64,000 bases of DNA from Medicago truncatula (taxonomy: Eukaryota > Streptophyta > Magnoliopsida > Fabales > Fabaceae): contig NC_053046.1 in the NCBI RefSeq assembly GCF_003473485.1, forward strand, positions 2,862,001-2,926,000. The letters are read 5' to 3'. Positions 22,145 to 34,100 of this stretch are shown one piece after another. How positions within the stretch are numbered: the first letter of the stretch is position 1; every line of letters begins with the position of its first letter. Under the pieces are notes generated by a model that did no database searches, was not told the origin of the DNA, and saw only the letters and a list, made by a program, of their open reading frames with translations. Position numbers and translations under genes: made by a program.

Positions 22145-23260
22145 TTACATATTTCTCCTTTACTTATTTTTGATAAAATTGACATTAAAAGTACTAAATT
22201 TGCACAATTATTAAAAACGAAGTATTCAAATAAAACAAGGGAATACATGTGTATTTTTATTACATACTCATGTTTATTTTTTTATTTTTTTTTACGTATG
22301 TTTTTTATAATTTTCTGCTTTTGATTTTTTTTATTTTTATATATTTATAGTTATTTTGCTTTAATTTATTAAATGAAATGGGCGATCCACATGACTCCTT
22401 AAATAAGGAAAAACGACGAGGGACAACACCTCAAGATGACAAGCCACAGTTATTTTTTACTTATGGTTTTATTAAAGAGGGCAAAATTGAGAAATTGTCA
22501 ATGATTGTTTGAGAATCGATTGAAGGAACAGTAAAAGTTAGAAAATGCTGCTTCACCTAAAATCAATTCCAAGATTAAGAATCAATTCCCAAGCTGAGAT
22601 CAAAACACCCTCAATTTCATTCCCAAGCCAGTTATCACAATTGCAACAAGTGTGATCTAATATAGACAAAGCTTTTTATTTTTAGAGAAAAACAATCATA
22701 TAAAAGTTATGAGAACGCGGGACAATAATACCATATAAGTGTAGTCATTCTATATAAATATGTAAGTATCTATTAACAGTGCAATATTGTCCCTGAAGCT
22801 CGATCATTATTGAATTAGATCGACCAAGATTGCAAGTAAAATTGTGCATAAAACAACCTCTCTACAAGCAGAGATGCCATATGGAAGACCAATAAATGTT
22901 TGAAAATTAAAATTCAAAACTCGGGACTTCAAGGTTACTTGAAAGGAATTAACAGCTAATGAAAACAAGAGGGAAACTTATAGAAATAGAAATAAATAAC
23001 AATATCAATATCATTAGACATAGTTGTTTTGACAGATGTCATAAAACATAGGTAGTAACTAACTACAGAAAAATAACACAAGACCGTGAATATCCATCTG
23101 CACATATTTGTCGTGGCCCAAACGTGAAACTTCTCTACTCTCCTACGTTTGCCAAACAAAATCCACCCTGTCAAGTTACTTAATTACCACCACTACTTTG
23201 TTATTTCCAAATTCCAACAAGGAACCATTCATTATAGTACCATGTTTCCTCTTTTCTTAG
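21303..23260. other. Intergenic upstream of remorin
   Basis: No gene supported. Contains a MITE arm at 21895-22075 (GTGTGTTTGGTTCCACAGTG ... TGGTGTTTGGATAG) and a (GT)n(AT)n microsatellite at about 22101-22138. Confidence 0.5.
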
Positions 23261-23263
23261 TTG

Positions 23264-23363
23264 CTATATATATTCAATTCTAAATCATCATAATATTCAT
23301 TCACCTACCCTTGTCATAACTAAGTTTTCAGGTTGCACTGTGTATATATCCACAGAACAAGTC
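23264..23363 (+). promoter_or_regulatory. Remorin core promoter and leader
   Basis: CTATATATATTC at about 23265-23276 is a plausible TATA box roughly 95 bases before the start codon. Confidence 0.5.
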
Positions 23364-25161
23364 ATGGGAGAATCAGAAGGTTCCAGCATCAACAAAACTG
23401 AATCACCACAGCTACAGTCTCTTCTGGACCCTGTTCCTGAAGAGCTTTCCCCTGTTGTGGAAAAGGATTCAGAAACTCTAAGCACGATCAGTATCAGTCA
23501 GGAGCCTAATCAGCAGGCCATCTCAACACTTGATGATCAGAGTATTTCTCTCACTTTTCTCTTTGTTTTTTTTTTTTTTTTTGTCTTTTTAGAGATTAGA
23601 ACGCACAAGTTATTTTATGTTTGTTTATTGTAATAAAATTACTTCTTAAAAAATTTAATTATAAAAGACTAATAAAAAAATACCTTTGTATTTGAAGCAG
23701 TTTCTAGATTTTTTTTTTTTTTTTTTTTCGGACTCTCGATTTTTTATTTTTTAAATTGTAACAAACAAATGAATTTTTTTTAAAAAGATGGTTTGTATTA
23801 ATAAAAAAAAAAATGTAACAAAGGAGCTCGTGACATAGAACAGATAATTCTATTTTGTCAAAATTGTTTAGGTCACTGCATGAGATTTTGTATGCTACTT
23901 TGATTCATTCAACTCATCGTATTTTTCATACAGAGGTTGCAGATGATCATGCTGATAATAAGGAAACAGGGGACCATGATGATAAAAAGGATGCTAAGGA
24001 CTCAACTGACAGAGGTTATTTTCTATAAAAAGTAGTATAAAGATATTGTATGCTTATATAGATATATTGTAACTATTTTCTTTTTGTTCCATTAGATGCT
24101 GGGCTTGCAAAAATTGTAGCAGAGAAAAGATTGGCTTTAATTAAAGCATGGGAAGAAAGTGAAAAGACAAAGGCAGAAAATAGGCAAGGACCCATCTTAT
24201 AGATTTATGACTATCTTACTCAAATAAAATATAAAGGGTTAATAGGTCTTTAACCTCCTGTAATATAGATCATTTTCGGTTTTTCCCCTGTAAAATATAT
24301 TTTTTTTATTTACCCCCTGTAAAATTTTATTGTTTTGATTTAACCCCCTAATAGGCCAAATAAAAACGAAAATTTCTTAAAAAAAAAAAAACAAAATTGG
24401 TTTTTGTTTGGCCTATTAGGGGGGTAAATCAAAACAATAAAATTTTATAAAGGGGTAAATCAAAAAAATATTTTATAGGAGGGAAATCGGAAATGACCTA
24501 TATTACAGGAGGTAAAGACCTATTAACCCAAATATAAATTATTCAAGAGCTTGATGAAATGGTCACACAGGGCATACAAGAAGCAATCTTCTGTTGGATT
24601 ATGGGAGGAAAGCAAGAAATCATCTATAGAGGCACAACTCAAGAAATTTGAGGTGATTATTATTTCTTTTTGTTGTAAATTAGGTATCTTCGCGCACAAT
24701 TGTATAGACAAATCTCTCGAGTCTTGTGGAACTCAAATGTGTGACAAATTCCTCCCAAAAGTTTTACCGTTGTTAAATGCTCAAGCTCGGCTCGGGATCA
24801 AACCCTAAACCTTGGTTAGATTAGAAGAGATGCGAGTCATTTCATCTAAGCGCTCTTGGGTCCCGTAATACTCATTTAATTCATCAATGTGACTTGCTTT
24901 TATTTTCAAATATCAGTTGTTTCCCTCATTTGTAACTTACAAAATTGTTTTAATTAATAGGAAAATTTGGAAAGAAAGAAAGTTGAGTATGTTTCAAAAA
25001 TGAAAAATGAACTAGCTGAAATCCATCAATATGCTGAAGAGAAAAGAGCAATAGTTGAGGCTCAAAAAAGGGAAGAATGTCTTGAACTAGAGGAAACAGC
25101 TGCAAAGTTTCGTAGTCGTGGAGTTGCACCAAAGAAATTGTTTGGATGCTTTAGTGCTTAA
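23364..25161 (+). CDS. Remorin (five exons)
   Basis: Exons 23364-23541, 23934-24014, 24096-24183, 24571-24652 and 24961-25161 join in phase to 209 residues, normal for a group 1/2 remorin. The N-terminus is acidic and disordered (MGESEGSSINKTESPQLQSL). The Remorin_C region begins DAGLAKIVAEKRLALIKAWE, continues ENRAYKKQSSVGLWEESKKS and SIEAQLKKFE, then a coiled coil (ENLERKKVEYVSKMKNELAE) and ETAAKFRSRGVAPKKL before the C-terminal anchor FGCFSA with one Cys. Remorins bind the inner leaflet of the plasma membrane in nanodomains; legume members act in symbiosis, immunity and virus movement, but which role applies here is not shown. Intron 3 begins GC rather than GT (AATAG/GCAAGG) and holds a MULE MITE 41 bases before the acceptor. 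Intron 4 contains a SINE. Three decayed copies of the last exon are at 861, 12696 and 30101. Confidence 0.9.
24236..24529. mobile_element. Mutator-type MITE inside remorin intron 3
   Basis: Terminal repeats GGGTTAATAGGTCTTTAACC and the near-complement ending AAAGACCTATTAACCC; the element is one long hairpin. Perfect 9-bp target duplication AAATATAAA at 24227-24235 and 24530-24538. Its right end is 41 bases from the acceptor of exon 4. Confidence 0.92.
24690..24862 (-). mobile_element. tRNA-derived SINE in remorin intron 4
   Basis: On the minus strand, ACCCAAGAGCGCTTAGATGA (A-box-like) is followed by GGTTTAGGGTTTGATCCCGA (B-box GGTTTGATCCC) and an unrelated body. Confidence 0.5.
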
Positions 25162-25249
25162 GTTTTTTTTAAGCCAAATAAGAAGAATTGAATTCTTGAT
25201 GGATTGGTTTTACATGATGTTCAATTATGTATACTTTTAAAAGTGTGGT

Positions 25250-26100
25250 TTTGTTCTTATATGTATTGTTTGAGTTAACAAAGAATTCCACATTTGATAA
25301 TCAATAACATTTACTACTTTCCCTTTAATTGTATCATTAAGGGAACAATACCACCTGCAACTCAAACAAACATAGACTAGCAAGACATTGGCCATAAATT
25401 GGATCAAATTAATATAACAATGAACAATGCAAATTAATTACAAGTAGATTGCTAAACTTTTTCAGCATCACAATTCTCAATTAATAGATCCTATTAATTA
25501 ATTAACTTTTGTTGTAAGTAATAGATGCATTTGATGGATTGAATGGATGATAGAGAAATAGTTTATTTCACCACCCTTATTCTACACCTAATTGCTACTC
25601 TCGTGAGATTGGATTGAAGGGAGTATACAGGGACGAATTAAAAAATATATATTAAGGGCGGCTAAAATTTAGCACATAATTCATCTGTCCTTAAATATAA
25701 GACCGGCTAAATTTCTAGATACATTTACTATTCATTTTTCAAATATACCCTATTAATATTATCAATTTGTCTTAGAATATGAAAAACAACATTGAATGCA
25801 TTTTGTATATATAAAGTGTAATTTAACCACATTTTTTTTTTTACCGAAACAAAGTTAACTATTATCATTAATCAACCAATGGCAATGTTCAATACAAGAA
25901 GGATAAAAATCAAAAATACGGTGACTAACCGCACTTATTTTAGAGAAATTTATTAGTGGTCCTTGGGTTCTTCGGCAGCAGTGTTACTACTACCTCCTCT
26001 GTTCTTTTTTTTTTTTTTTTGTAGAGACCTCCGTTCTTTTTTTACCGTTACCTTTTAACATTTTACATAAATTAAGACAATCAATAAATATTATTACATT
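25250..26100. other. Intergenic; MITE and LINE scraps
   Basis: Half of a Stowaway-like element at about 25685-25800 (CATCTGTCCTTAAATATAAG). At 25831-25925 a poly-T followed by ACCGAAACAAAGTTAACTAT looks like a LINE 3' end on the minus strand. Confidence 0.4.
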
Positions 26101-26101
26101 T

Positions 26102-26377
26102 ATGGAGGTTCATTGGCAGTCCATACCTGATTACATTGTTTGGTTCTATGTAGTATCTCATCGCAAATTAATAGCTCAAGTTGAGGGAGAACCACCTAGG
26201 CAAGAAAATGTCAAGGTTATGATAGACGAGGAGCATGAGAGTGAAACTTTGGATACATTTCAGCTAGTATAAAGGGTTAGGACCATGACTTTGTATGGCA
26301 CAGCAAATGGCACCACTTACGATGATCTATATAGTACTTTGGAGCATATTTCTGAAGAAGCAGAGTTGGTCGCTTAG
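26102..26377 (+). pseudogene. Plant-mobile-domain-like fragment
   Basis: Reads MEVHWQSIPDYIVWFYVVSH, RKLIAQVEGEPPRQENVKVM, IDEEHESETLDTFQLV, stop, then RVRTMTLYGTANGTTYDDLY and STLEHISEEAELVA. The PDYIVWFYVVSH motif and the RVR...HI tail resemble the plant mobile domain (PMD) proteins related to transposon-encoded genes. There is one internal stop, no upstream exon and no terminal repeats, so it is a relic. Confidence 0.5.
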
Positions 26378-26639
26378 TATCTAGTCTCGTATAGGAGAAG
26401 GGTATTCTAACGACTTCATTTGTATTGTATTTTTTCTTGTATTTTTGTCATCATTAATGTATATCGCAAGTTCACAACAATTACTATTTTGAATGTGTAC
26501 GAATATTGACGTGATGAATGAAATACACAAAAATTTTATGTCGTTTCAATGTTGAATGAATTTAATGTGATCAATGTTGATTGTGTTGTCTTTGAATGTT
26601 TTTAAGTGTATTTGAATGTGTTATAGCAATGCATTGTTT

Positions 26640-26991
26640 GGAGTTAAATTTTGGTTAAGCCAAGTTTATGTCGGTGTAATTTTGTAAAAAAATAAATAAA
26701 TAAAAAGTGATCGTGGTGTTTTGGCCCATGACCCTTTTGTTTATAAAATAGATAAATTAATAAAGGATTTGGGGTTGCCCTTTTAATTGTTGTTCTTCTA
26801 CGATCTCACTCACGCACGCACGTTCCCAGCTTTTGCAATTCTCCATTCCGACCTTAGCTAGGTACTTTTGTTTTGATTGATTTCTTTCTCGTTAATTAAT
26901 TGTCATGTTTTTTTTACTTGTTAGTTAATTTTTATTTTTAATGTAAACTCCATTCATTTATTTTCCTTTTTGCAATTTAGTGTGATCGGCC
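26640..26991 (+). promoter_or_regulatory. Promoter, leader and leader intron of F-box 2
   Basis: TTTATAAAATAG near 26740 is a TATA candidate. The leader ends ACCTTAGCTAG at 26861; a GT-AG intron spans 26862-26980 (GTACTTTTG ... TTTGCAATTTAG), then TGTGATCGGCC and the ATG at 26992. The same arrangement, almost base for base, precedes the F-box 3 pseudogene (57170-57491). Confidence 0.65.
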
Positions 26992-28338
26992 ATGAAAAGA
27001 AAAAAGGGTTCAATTACCCCACCAAGGGCTACTATCCAAAGATGCAGCAATAAATCAAAATGTCAACAACTTTGCCCTTACTTTGATAATCTTCCATCTC
27101 ACTTAACTACCCACATTCTTCTTCAACTTCCCATTAAGTCTCTTCTCATGTGTAGATGTGTGTGCAAAACTTGGAATACACTTATTTCAGAACCACATTT
27201 TGCTAAATTGCAATTTGAGCGAGCACCAGTTAGTTTCGTGATTCGAAATTTAGACAATATAGGAGTGTCAAGAAACCTATACCTTCTTGAGTGCGAAGCT
27301 GAAAAGTTTGAGATTGGAAGCAACAATCATGTGAAGCTTGACCCTATATTCGAGCTTCCTCTTTGTAATGACATATCATCTAGGGACAAAAATGACGCCA
27401 AATTATATAAGGTGATAAAAAATAAATCCAAGGAACGTTATATTACTTGCACCTCAAGTAGGGACAAGTTTGGCATTGTGAATTCTTGCAATGGCTTGCT
27501 TTGTTTATCTGAAACATCTATCGGAAGCCCTTTAGTGATTTGCAACCCAGTAACGAGGGAATTCACAATACTTCCTGAACTTACTACGACTTCTGACTGG
27601 TTTAACAGTGCTCGGGTACAAGCTGGTTTTAGTTTCCAACCCAAAACTAATGAATATAAGGTGATCATAATATGGAACAAATATGTTAGACGAGACAATC
27701 GTTTGGTGTTTGAGCGTGTAGTGCTCGAGATACACACGCTCGGAACACCATCATGGAGAAATGTTGAAGTGGATCCTCAAATTTCTTTTTTGAAGCTTTT
27801 GAATCCAACATGTGTGAATGGCGCACTTCATTGGATTATATTTGAAGCTTGGCAACAAAAGTCAATATTGTGTTTCAATTTTGAAAGTGAGAGGTTGCAG
27901 TCGTTTCCTTCTCCTCCACATGTGTTTGGAAATCATGATAATGGATTTCCCCATAGCATGCCTATTAGATTGGGAGAATTGAAGGGATTTCTTTACATTT
28001 GTCATAGATCGTCTCTCGAGAATGTTACAATGTGGGTTATGAATGAATATGGCATTGGAGAATCATGGACTATTGTTTACAACATTGATACTTCGCTCTT
28101 GTACATTCCGGGCACTTGTGTGGGCTATCCTTATCCGTGGCGTTGTAGTTTTTATTGGCTGTCTAAACACCACGAACCTGAGAAACATGGGTTCAAAGTT
28201 TTTCGAATTCAAGGGACAACAGAAGTTGAAGTAATTGAATATATTCAAAGTCTAATATCATTGAACGATGTCGTGAAAGGAGACAATGTTGAAGCGTTGA
28301 ACACCCACTCATGGTACGAATGTAATATTTTATTTTGA
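26992..28338 (+). CDS. F-box / F-box-associated domain protein 2
   Basis: 448 residues from ATG 26992 (MKRKKGSITPPRATIQRCSN). The F-box at about residues 31-75 (LPSHLTTHILLQLPIKSLLM, CRCVCKTWNTLISEP) should bind SKP1. The FBA region includes SCNGLLCLSE, CNPVTREFTILPEL, VNGALHWIIFEAWQQKSILC, LGELKGFLYICHRSS and MNEYGIGESWTIVYNID. It is the shortest and least decorated of the three copies, lacking the Lys/Gly insertion of F-box 1. It differs from F-box 1 at roughly a dozen residues after the F-box, mainly in one cluster (KNKSKERYITC against KKKKSKIRYFTL). It lies 1.8 kb behind the intact remorin gene. A donor after 28313 allows splicing to 29101-29164. Substrate unknown. Confidence 0.9.
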   Translation: MKRKKGSITPPRATIQRCSNKSKCQQLCPYFDNLPSHLTTHILLQLPIKSLLMCRCVCKTWNTLISEPHFAKLQFERAPVSFVIRNLDNIGVSRNLYLLECEAEKFEIGSNNHVKLDPIFELPLCNDISSRDKNDAKLYKVIKNKSKERYITCTSSRDKFGIVNSCNGLLCLSETSIGSPLVICNPVTREFTILPELTTTSDWFNSARVQAGFSFQPKTNEYKVIIIWNKYVRRDNRLVFERVVLEIHTLGTPSWRNVEVDPQISFLKLLNPTCVNGALHWIIFEAWQQKSILCFNFESERLQSFPSPPHVFGNHDNGFPHSMPIRLGELKGFLYICHRSSLENVTMWVMNEYGIGESWTIVYNIDTSLLYIPGTCVGYPYPWRCSFYWLSKHHEPEKHGFKVFRIQGTTEVEVIEYIQSLISLNDVVKGDNVEALNTHSWYECNILF

Positions 28339-28582
28339 TTGAGTAAATGAATATGATTTTCTTTTAGAAATTACAATTTGACTCATAAGACAAAGATTCA
28401 ACGGGACATATGTGAATTTCTTACGTTGTTGTCTATGTTTTGATTTCCACTTTTGTGAACAACCATGCTCTATTTTTGTGTTGTTTTAATTTGTTATAAT
28501 TTTAGTCCGTTTTCGTTGCCTTTAATTACATATTAGCTTTGACAATTGTAAAAATACATGTTGACTCAATTATTTGTTGGAA

Positions 28583-28766
28583 AATGTTGTCAATAATCGC
28601 TCGTTTCAACACATTATTTCTAACACCAATTCTCTTATTTTGTTAAATGCACATGGGTCCCACCACTATATGCGAGACTTGTTTTCAAAGTGGTAGGTCC
28701 TATACGTATTTCACCAATAAGAGAGTGTATGTTAGAAAGAGTGTTAAAATGAGTGTTGTTGACATT
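28583..28766. mobile_element. Short inverted-repeat MITE (F-box 2 unit)
   Basis: Same element and position as 10974-11157. Left AATGTTGTCAATAATCGCTC, right GAGTGTTGTTGACATT. Confidence 0.65.
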
Positions 28767-28818
28767 ACTCCTATTTATTAATAATTACATCTTATAAATT
28801 TCTCTTAGAAATGTAACT

Positions 28819-28920
28819 TGGTCTAACACAACTCTACAAAACCGGCTTAAGATGTTATAATTGTTTTCACATATAAACACTTGTTGAGGCCATCTTTTAT
28901 CCGATGTAGAACTCTTTAGC
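28819..28920 (-). mobile_element. TRIM-like solo LTR (F-box 2 unit)
   Basis: Same sequence and place as 11211-11312 behind F-box 1. Confidence 0.6.
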
Positions 28921-29100
28921 AAATTCCTTTATACTTTTTGGGTTGATGGACGAGCAGGAAATGGATAGTTCTTGGTTTTGGATCTTCATGGTTTGTTTAG
29001 TTGTAGATAGTTTCTCAAGACTATTCTATCCCCTACAAATTGCAGTTATAGCAAATTTTACTTAACCATTGTTCCTTAATTTTGTTTTAATTTTTTGTAG

Positions 29101-29164
29101 GTGGGAAAACGATATTACATGTGGAGAAAATGAAGTTCTTTCCATATATCAACATATTGTTTGA
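29101..29164 (+). CDS. Candidate second coding exon of F-box 2
   Basis: The acceptor TTTTTTGTAG ends at 29100. In phase with the donor after 28313 it gives WENDITCGENEVLSI followed by YQHIV and a stop. The longer open frame at 29121-29318 is in another phase and is broken in the F-box 1 unit, so it is not favoured. Confidence 0.4.
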
Positions 29165-30100
29165 GACTTGGAAAGTACACGTTCTTCACCTGCACTTGAT
29201 GGTGAAGAATTTGGTGAAGAGCCTGCTTCCTAATAAGAGTATGTTTGTTTTCACATTGGAAGCCTTTGATGAAGAATATATGAATTTCTATACAACAGGC
29301 AGGGTTAGGTTATGCTAGATCACAATTGATAAGCAGCTTATTGTGCTAGTTTCTCAGACAAAAAATCTTATTGCAAATGAATCAGTGTTGTTGTAAGAGA
29401 TAAAAGTCACTATACTATCTTGGCATTCTTTTAATCATTACAACTGTGTTTAACAAGAAAACATTGATCAATTATTTTGATGCATAGTTTGAAGTTATTT
29501 GTTGGCTCTGTCTCTGGATAATCACAAAGTTTGGATATTGAATTTTAGTCTAAAAAAATTGGATATTGGATACAATTAAGTTAATTCTTGTGTGGCTCTA
29601 TTTATTTTTTATTGAGAAATGAATAATTATATTCTAAAACACGTAATCTGAATTCCTATTTTTGTGCATTTTGAAAGGAAGCAATTAGATTTTCCTCTAT
29701 TCTAAGAACAAATATTTTTTGAATTACCCATGCTTGAATCTCTTGATTGGAACAATTTGTAAGTAAGGTCTTTCTTACTTTTCGGTCGAACTCTAAATTA
29801 ACAAAGGTTAAGACAAAAAATAAATTGTTGACGAGGGATTAGCACAAATTTAATGCATCAATGTGCCTATTTTTCTTTTCGCAAAATTGCTCTCAATTTT
29901 CGGTACAAACTGAGTTTTCTTTTTTCATGTCATTTTTTTTTTTTGGTACAAATGTCATTTTATATATATGCAAACATATAAAAAAAAAAATTAAATTGTT
30001 ATCTGAAATTAAGTTAAGAAACCACAAGATTAATTTGCCTTTTCTTTTCAAATATCAGTTGTTACACTCAAGTGTTGCTCAATTTTGTTTAAATTGACAG
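29165..30100. other. 3' flank of the F-box 2 unit
   Basis: Alignable with blocks A and B but lacking their MULE MITE and the MITE at 11708. The empty MITE site is near 29470. No gene. Confidence 0.6.
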
Positions 30101-30223
30101 GAAACTTTGGAAATAGCTGAAGTCAATCAATATGCTGGAGAATTTTTTGAGCAGGAAACATCTGCTAAGTTTCGTAGCCGTGGAGTTGCACCAAAGAATT
30201 TTTTTTCAAGCTTTTTCTATTAA
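30101..30223 (+). pseudogene. Remorin last-exon remnant C
   Basis: After AAATTGACAG comes GAAACTTTGGAAATAGCTGA, then CAATCAATATGCTGGAGAAT and GCTAAGTTTCGTAGCCGTGG, matching the start, middle and AKFRSRGVAPK end of the remorin last exon. Its details differ from remnants A and B, so it decayed separately. Confidence 0.78.
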
Positions 30224-30789
30224 ATTTTAAACCAAATAAGGACTGAATTCTTGATGGATTGGTTACGCGATGTTCAACTCTGTATATACTCTGAAGAGCC
30301 TAAGACCATCAAGCTGCAAAATCAGATAACATAATGATCTGCAAGTTGATAGGATGTCACTTTGTTGGGGTCTACGAATAGTCTATTTCTCATTATGAGG
30401 GACTAAAAACTGCATTTGTAAACATTTCCTCTTTCTTAATTTGAAGGACTTAAAATATGTTTAATCCGTCCCAAGTCCAACAGAGGAGAGATAACATATT
30501 TAACCCTGGTTACTAATTAACTGAATTACTTTCTTTTGGTAATTTTAAGACATAGGCACAATGCAAAATTATGTGCGTATAAAATTCAAAATTATGTGCG
30601 TATATAATCATTTCATACATGTGTTCAATAAAATTACATCATTCTGAAATTCAGGACCATAATAAAATTACATGGAAGTCTTTATTCTCACCAATAGGCA
30701 ACAAACAATATAATTCATTATTCATTTCCAGAAGTAGGACCTAAGAATGAGAGGGACAATGTTTTCACTCTGCTAAATGACTTAGTTGG

Positions 30790-30944
30790 CTAACCTGGTC
30801 CGCCATTTTCAGCCCTTGATTTAAATGATACGACCTTGAGTTTAGAAAAACCACTAGAAGAGGGGTTTTGGCCACCTTTGCCCTTTTGCTTAAGAATCTT
30901 GTTTAATCCTGGAAGGAATACCCTGAATTTGCAATGTGTCCCCC
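30790..30944 (-). pseudogene. Unassigned terminal-exon-like frame
   Basis: A minus-strand frame after an acceptor-like TTTTCGTAG reads WGTHCKFRVFLPGLNKILKQ, KGKGGQNPSSSGFSKLKVVS and FKSRAENGGPG, then stop. Its composition is protein-like (Lys/Ser-rich basic tail), unlike surrounding noise. It lies just past the TFIIE beta stop on the same strand, so it could be a stray exon of another gene, an alternative last exon, or a decayed fragment. I cannot name the family. Confidence 0.35.
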
Positions 30945-31121
30945 ACTACGAAAAGTTGTTTCTTCAACAAAACAAATATGCACAAAACCTGAGGCAGTAA
31001 GCTAATACAATAATAAAGATACATCCTTCTGGACAATGGGAAATCTCTGTAAACACATTATCATTTTTACACCACTAAATAAACTACGAGAATTCGCCCA
31101 ACACACGCTGAGTTACTTAAA

Positions 31122-34100
31122 TCAGGAGTTGTTCAAGTTCTGAAAAAGCTCTGGAAGATGGGCGTTAGTCAGCTTGGTCCTCTTGGTGATTTCGTTCTTC
31201 TTTTTCTTAGGTTTAGGCTTGGATGAAATGCCTTCCATTTGTGCTGCACTCCTCCTCTTTGCAGTGTTAGTAGCAGGCTTCATTCCATTTTTTTGGAGAT
31301 CCCTCTCTATATCAATCATATCACGAGGCAATTCAATCCCACGAAAAAGCTGTTTTAGGTCATCATCCACCTTAATGGGCACTTTAGGATCATTAGGGTA
31401 GGCAATGTCTTCCTGTGAATCAAAGTTGGACAGCAGCCAAATCTCCCTGCCACCTTTCAAAGCCTATAAACTGAAAGCTTTATGAGATCTTATTTTCATG
31501 AGAAACCAATTACATACCTAAATTTTGACTCTTAACCACCTCTAAAAAACATCACTCACCACAGCGAGTCATCTGAGTATAGATGTTGCAGATTAATAGA
31601 ATTCTTTCACTTTTCAAAAAAAAAAAAAAAAATGCTAAAACAGTTCACGCTTGTATTAAGATATGAATAAGGCTAGCAACACAGTCTGACTCACACTTTC
31701 CGAAACACACTCTTTTATTGGTTAATATTTATGTTGGTCCCACTAAATGCATATGGGACCCACAAGAATCGGTGGGATTCGTGTAAATTTTAACAATAAA
31801 AGTGAGTGTTGAAAATTGTAACTACAAACAGAGGGTGCATATACAGTTGGCCTATTGCCTTGTCTCAGAGGAGCTGAGAGTTTGGGTAGGAATAATTAGT
31901 TTTCAAATTAATATTTTATTCATATTTGTTTAAGTTAAAGGGTTATTCTTTTATATGCATGGGGAGGAAAAAAGAATACCATCCATATAAAAGTAGACTC
32001 CACAAAACATGACGAATTGTAAACTCAGACAAAATTTAGAGCTTATTTGGGACAAAAAGTAGGGCTAGATTGTATCTAGGATAAATCAGGGACAGACTAT
32101 ATTTGGAATAAGCTGGGACAAGATTGAGGTAATAAAAAGATGAGGCCAGAATGCCTCTGGGATTTGGGGGTCCGTTTGGATTGGCTTATTTTTTAGCTTA
32201 TGAAAAAATAGCTTATGTAAATAAATAAGCTTTTATGTTAATTTAAAAGTTTTCACTAACAAAAATTGTATCTTCTAAACTGTTGTTTCATAAACCACAT
32301 TGACAAACTTATGAATAATAGATAAAAGCTTATTTATTTGCATAAGCTGTTTAGCATAAGCTCAAAATAAGCCTAATCCAAACGGTGACCAAAATAATCT
32401 ACAACTGTCGAAACCAAACTACATCTGGGATTGTTAGGGTGAGACTAATTCTCTAGGATAGACACGGGGCCAAACTATTTCTGAGATGGGATAGGCAGTC
32501 ATTTGGGATAGTTAGGGCTACACTACTTTTGGATTAGTTGATATCAAAATTTATTTGATTGTAATAGCCAGGGGATGCTGGAACCCTGGAAGAACATTGA
32601 AACAAATAACTAACTGATCCAATGCTTTTTTAACGAAGAAAAAATAATCAACGAGATGACGATGGCGGAGGTCATTGTGGATGAAACCACTTTGATATCA
32701 TGGTCTATATTGAAGTTATAGGGTTAGTCTTTCGGATACAAAGGGAGGAACGGGAATACTCAGGACACTGAACTTATATTTATATTGTTGTGAATTATGA
32801 GTTGGATTGTTTTTTTCAGATGAACAGTTTCTAACAATATTTGTCTATTATAATTTGTCCCTTGCAACATCTTATTCTTATATCCATCAATTGTATTGAC
32901 TATAATAACATTTGGGCTTCTTTCATAGGTATAGTGACTGCTTAGTATTTAGGAACAAATATGTCTCCCAAAAATTCATTGTGCACAAGAAAGGAATCAA
33001 GGTGGTGATATAAGAATAGTTGCTCAACAAGCTCAAGGCAATATGGGAGTTAGACATATTTCTATGATTAAAGTTCACCAATGTTCCAGAAAAATGAATA
33101 TAAAAAAAAACTAACTGCTAAAACTAATTTACCTGTAAGTCCTCCATTACAGTTGGGTACGAATCCTTTAAGTCAATAACAGCAATGCCCTCGGGAAATT
33201 TGCGTATCAGGAAAAGCAGCTCTTTTTTGTCCCGAAGAGCATGTTTTGACTATAGACCAAAAGCAATGCCAAATGTCATGAGCCAAAATAATAGGTAGCA
33301 TAAAAGAAGGGGATGTTACTGTCAAAGTGAACAAAATTGAAACACGAAGGTTAACATATACGCAAGAATAAAAGTTACCTTATAAGAGAATCTTTCTCCA
33401 TCGTATCTTACTTTTGGATTTTTCCTCATATTGTCAAAAACATCTTTGTTAGCTTTCATGTCCACATGGCATGTTTCATTTATTTGCTCCAATGTTAAAG
33501 CCTGCCGAGTCTATTAAGCAAATACAAACACAAGCAATAAGTATGTATCCTGGCAAGGCAACATGCACATACCCATCAACCTCGAGAGAGGTCAGGGGTT
33601 GGCTGAAAAGGTTTATTAGCCACCACTCAGAATGACTATTAGGCACAGAATAGCTTACAGGTACTAACATTAAACCATATTTATACATCATATCATATAT
33701 AAAAAGCACTGTAGATGTTTTCCTAAACAGCAACGTGATATAGAAATAAAACGCATATAAATTATAACCTAAGGACTTTTGAACCTAAAGTACAAGTACT
33801 TTCTGATAATATTTATAAGATGACACGGGACTATAAATTGCATGAAGGAGGTAAATGCTCCATTAATACTTATTATTATAACTGGGTTAATGGCTGATCC
33901 CTGTGAGGAAATAATATCACCAAAGTAATCCATCAAATTAGTCCAATTAAACATTATTAATTTATTATTCGGTTGAAGAAACAATTTCAGTATAGTTACC
34001 TCTTGTCATAGGAGGAATTGCAAGTGTTGACATCACATATTATCAATGATCCTCTTTAGATTGACTTATTTGAACTTATCTACTGAGCTAAGTACTAGTG

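Noticed and set aside
29121-29318. 65-codon open frame behind F-box 2
   Set aside because: In the F-box 1 copy the same frame is disrupted, and another frame continues the F-box CDS via a conserved splice site.
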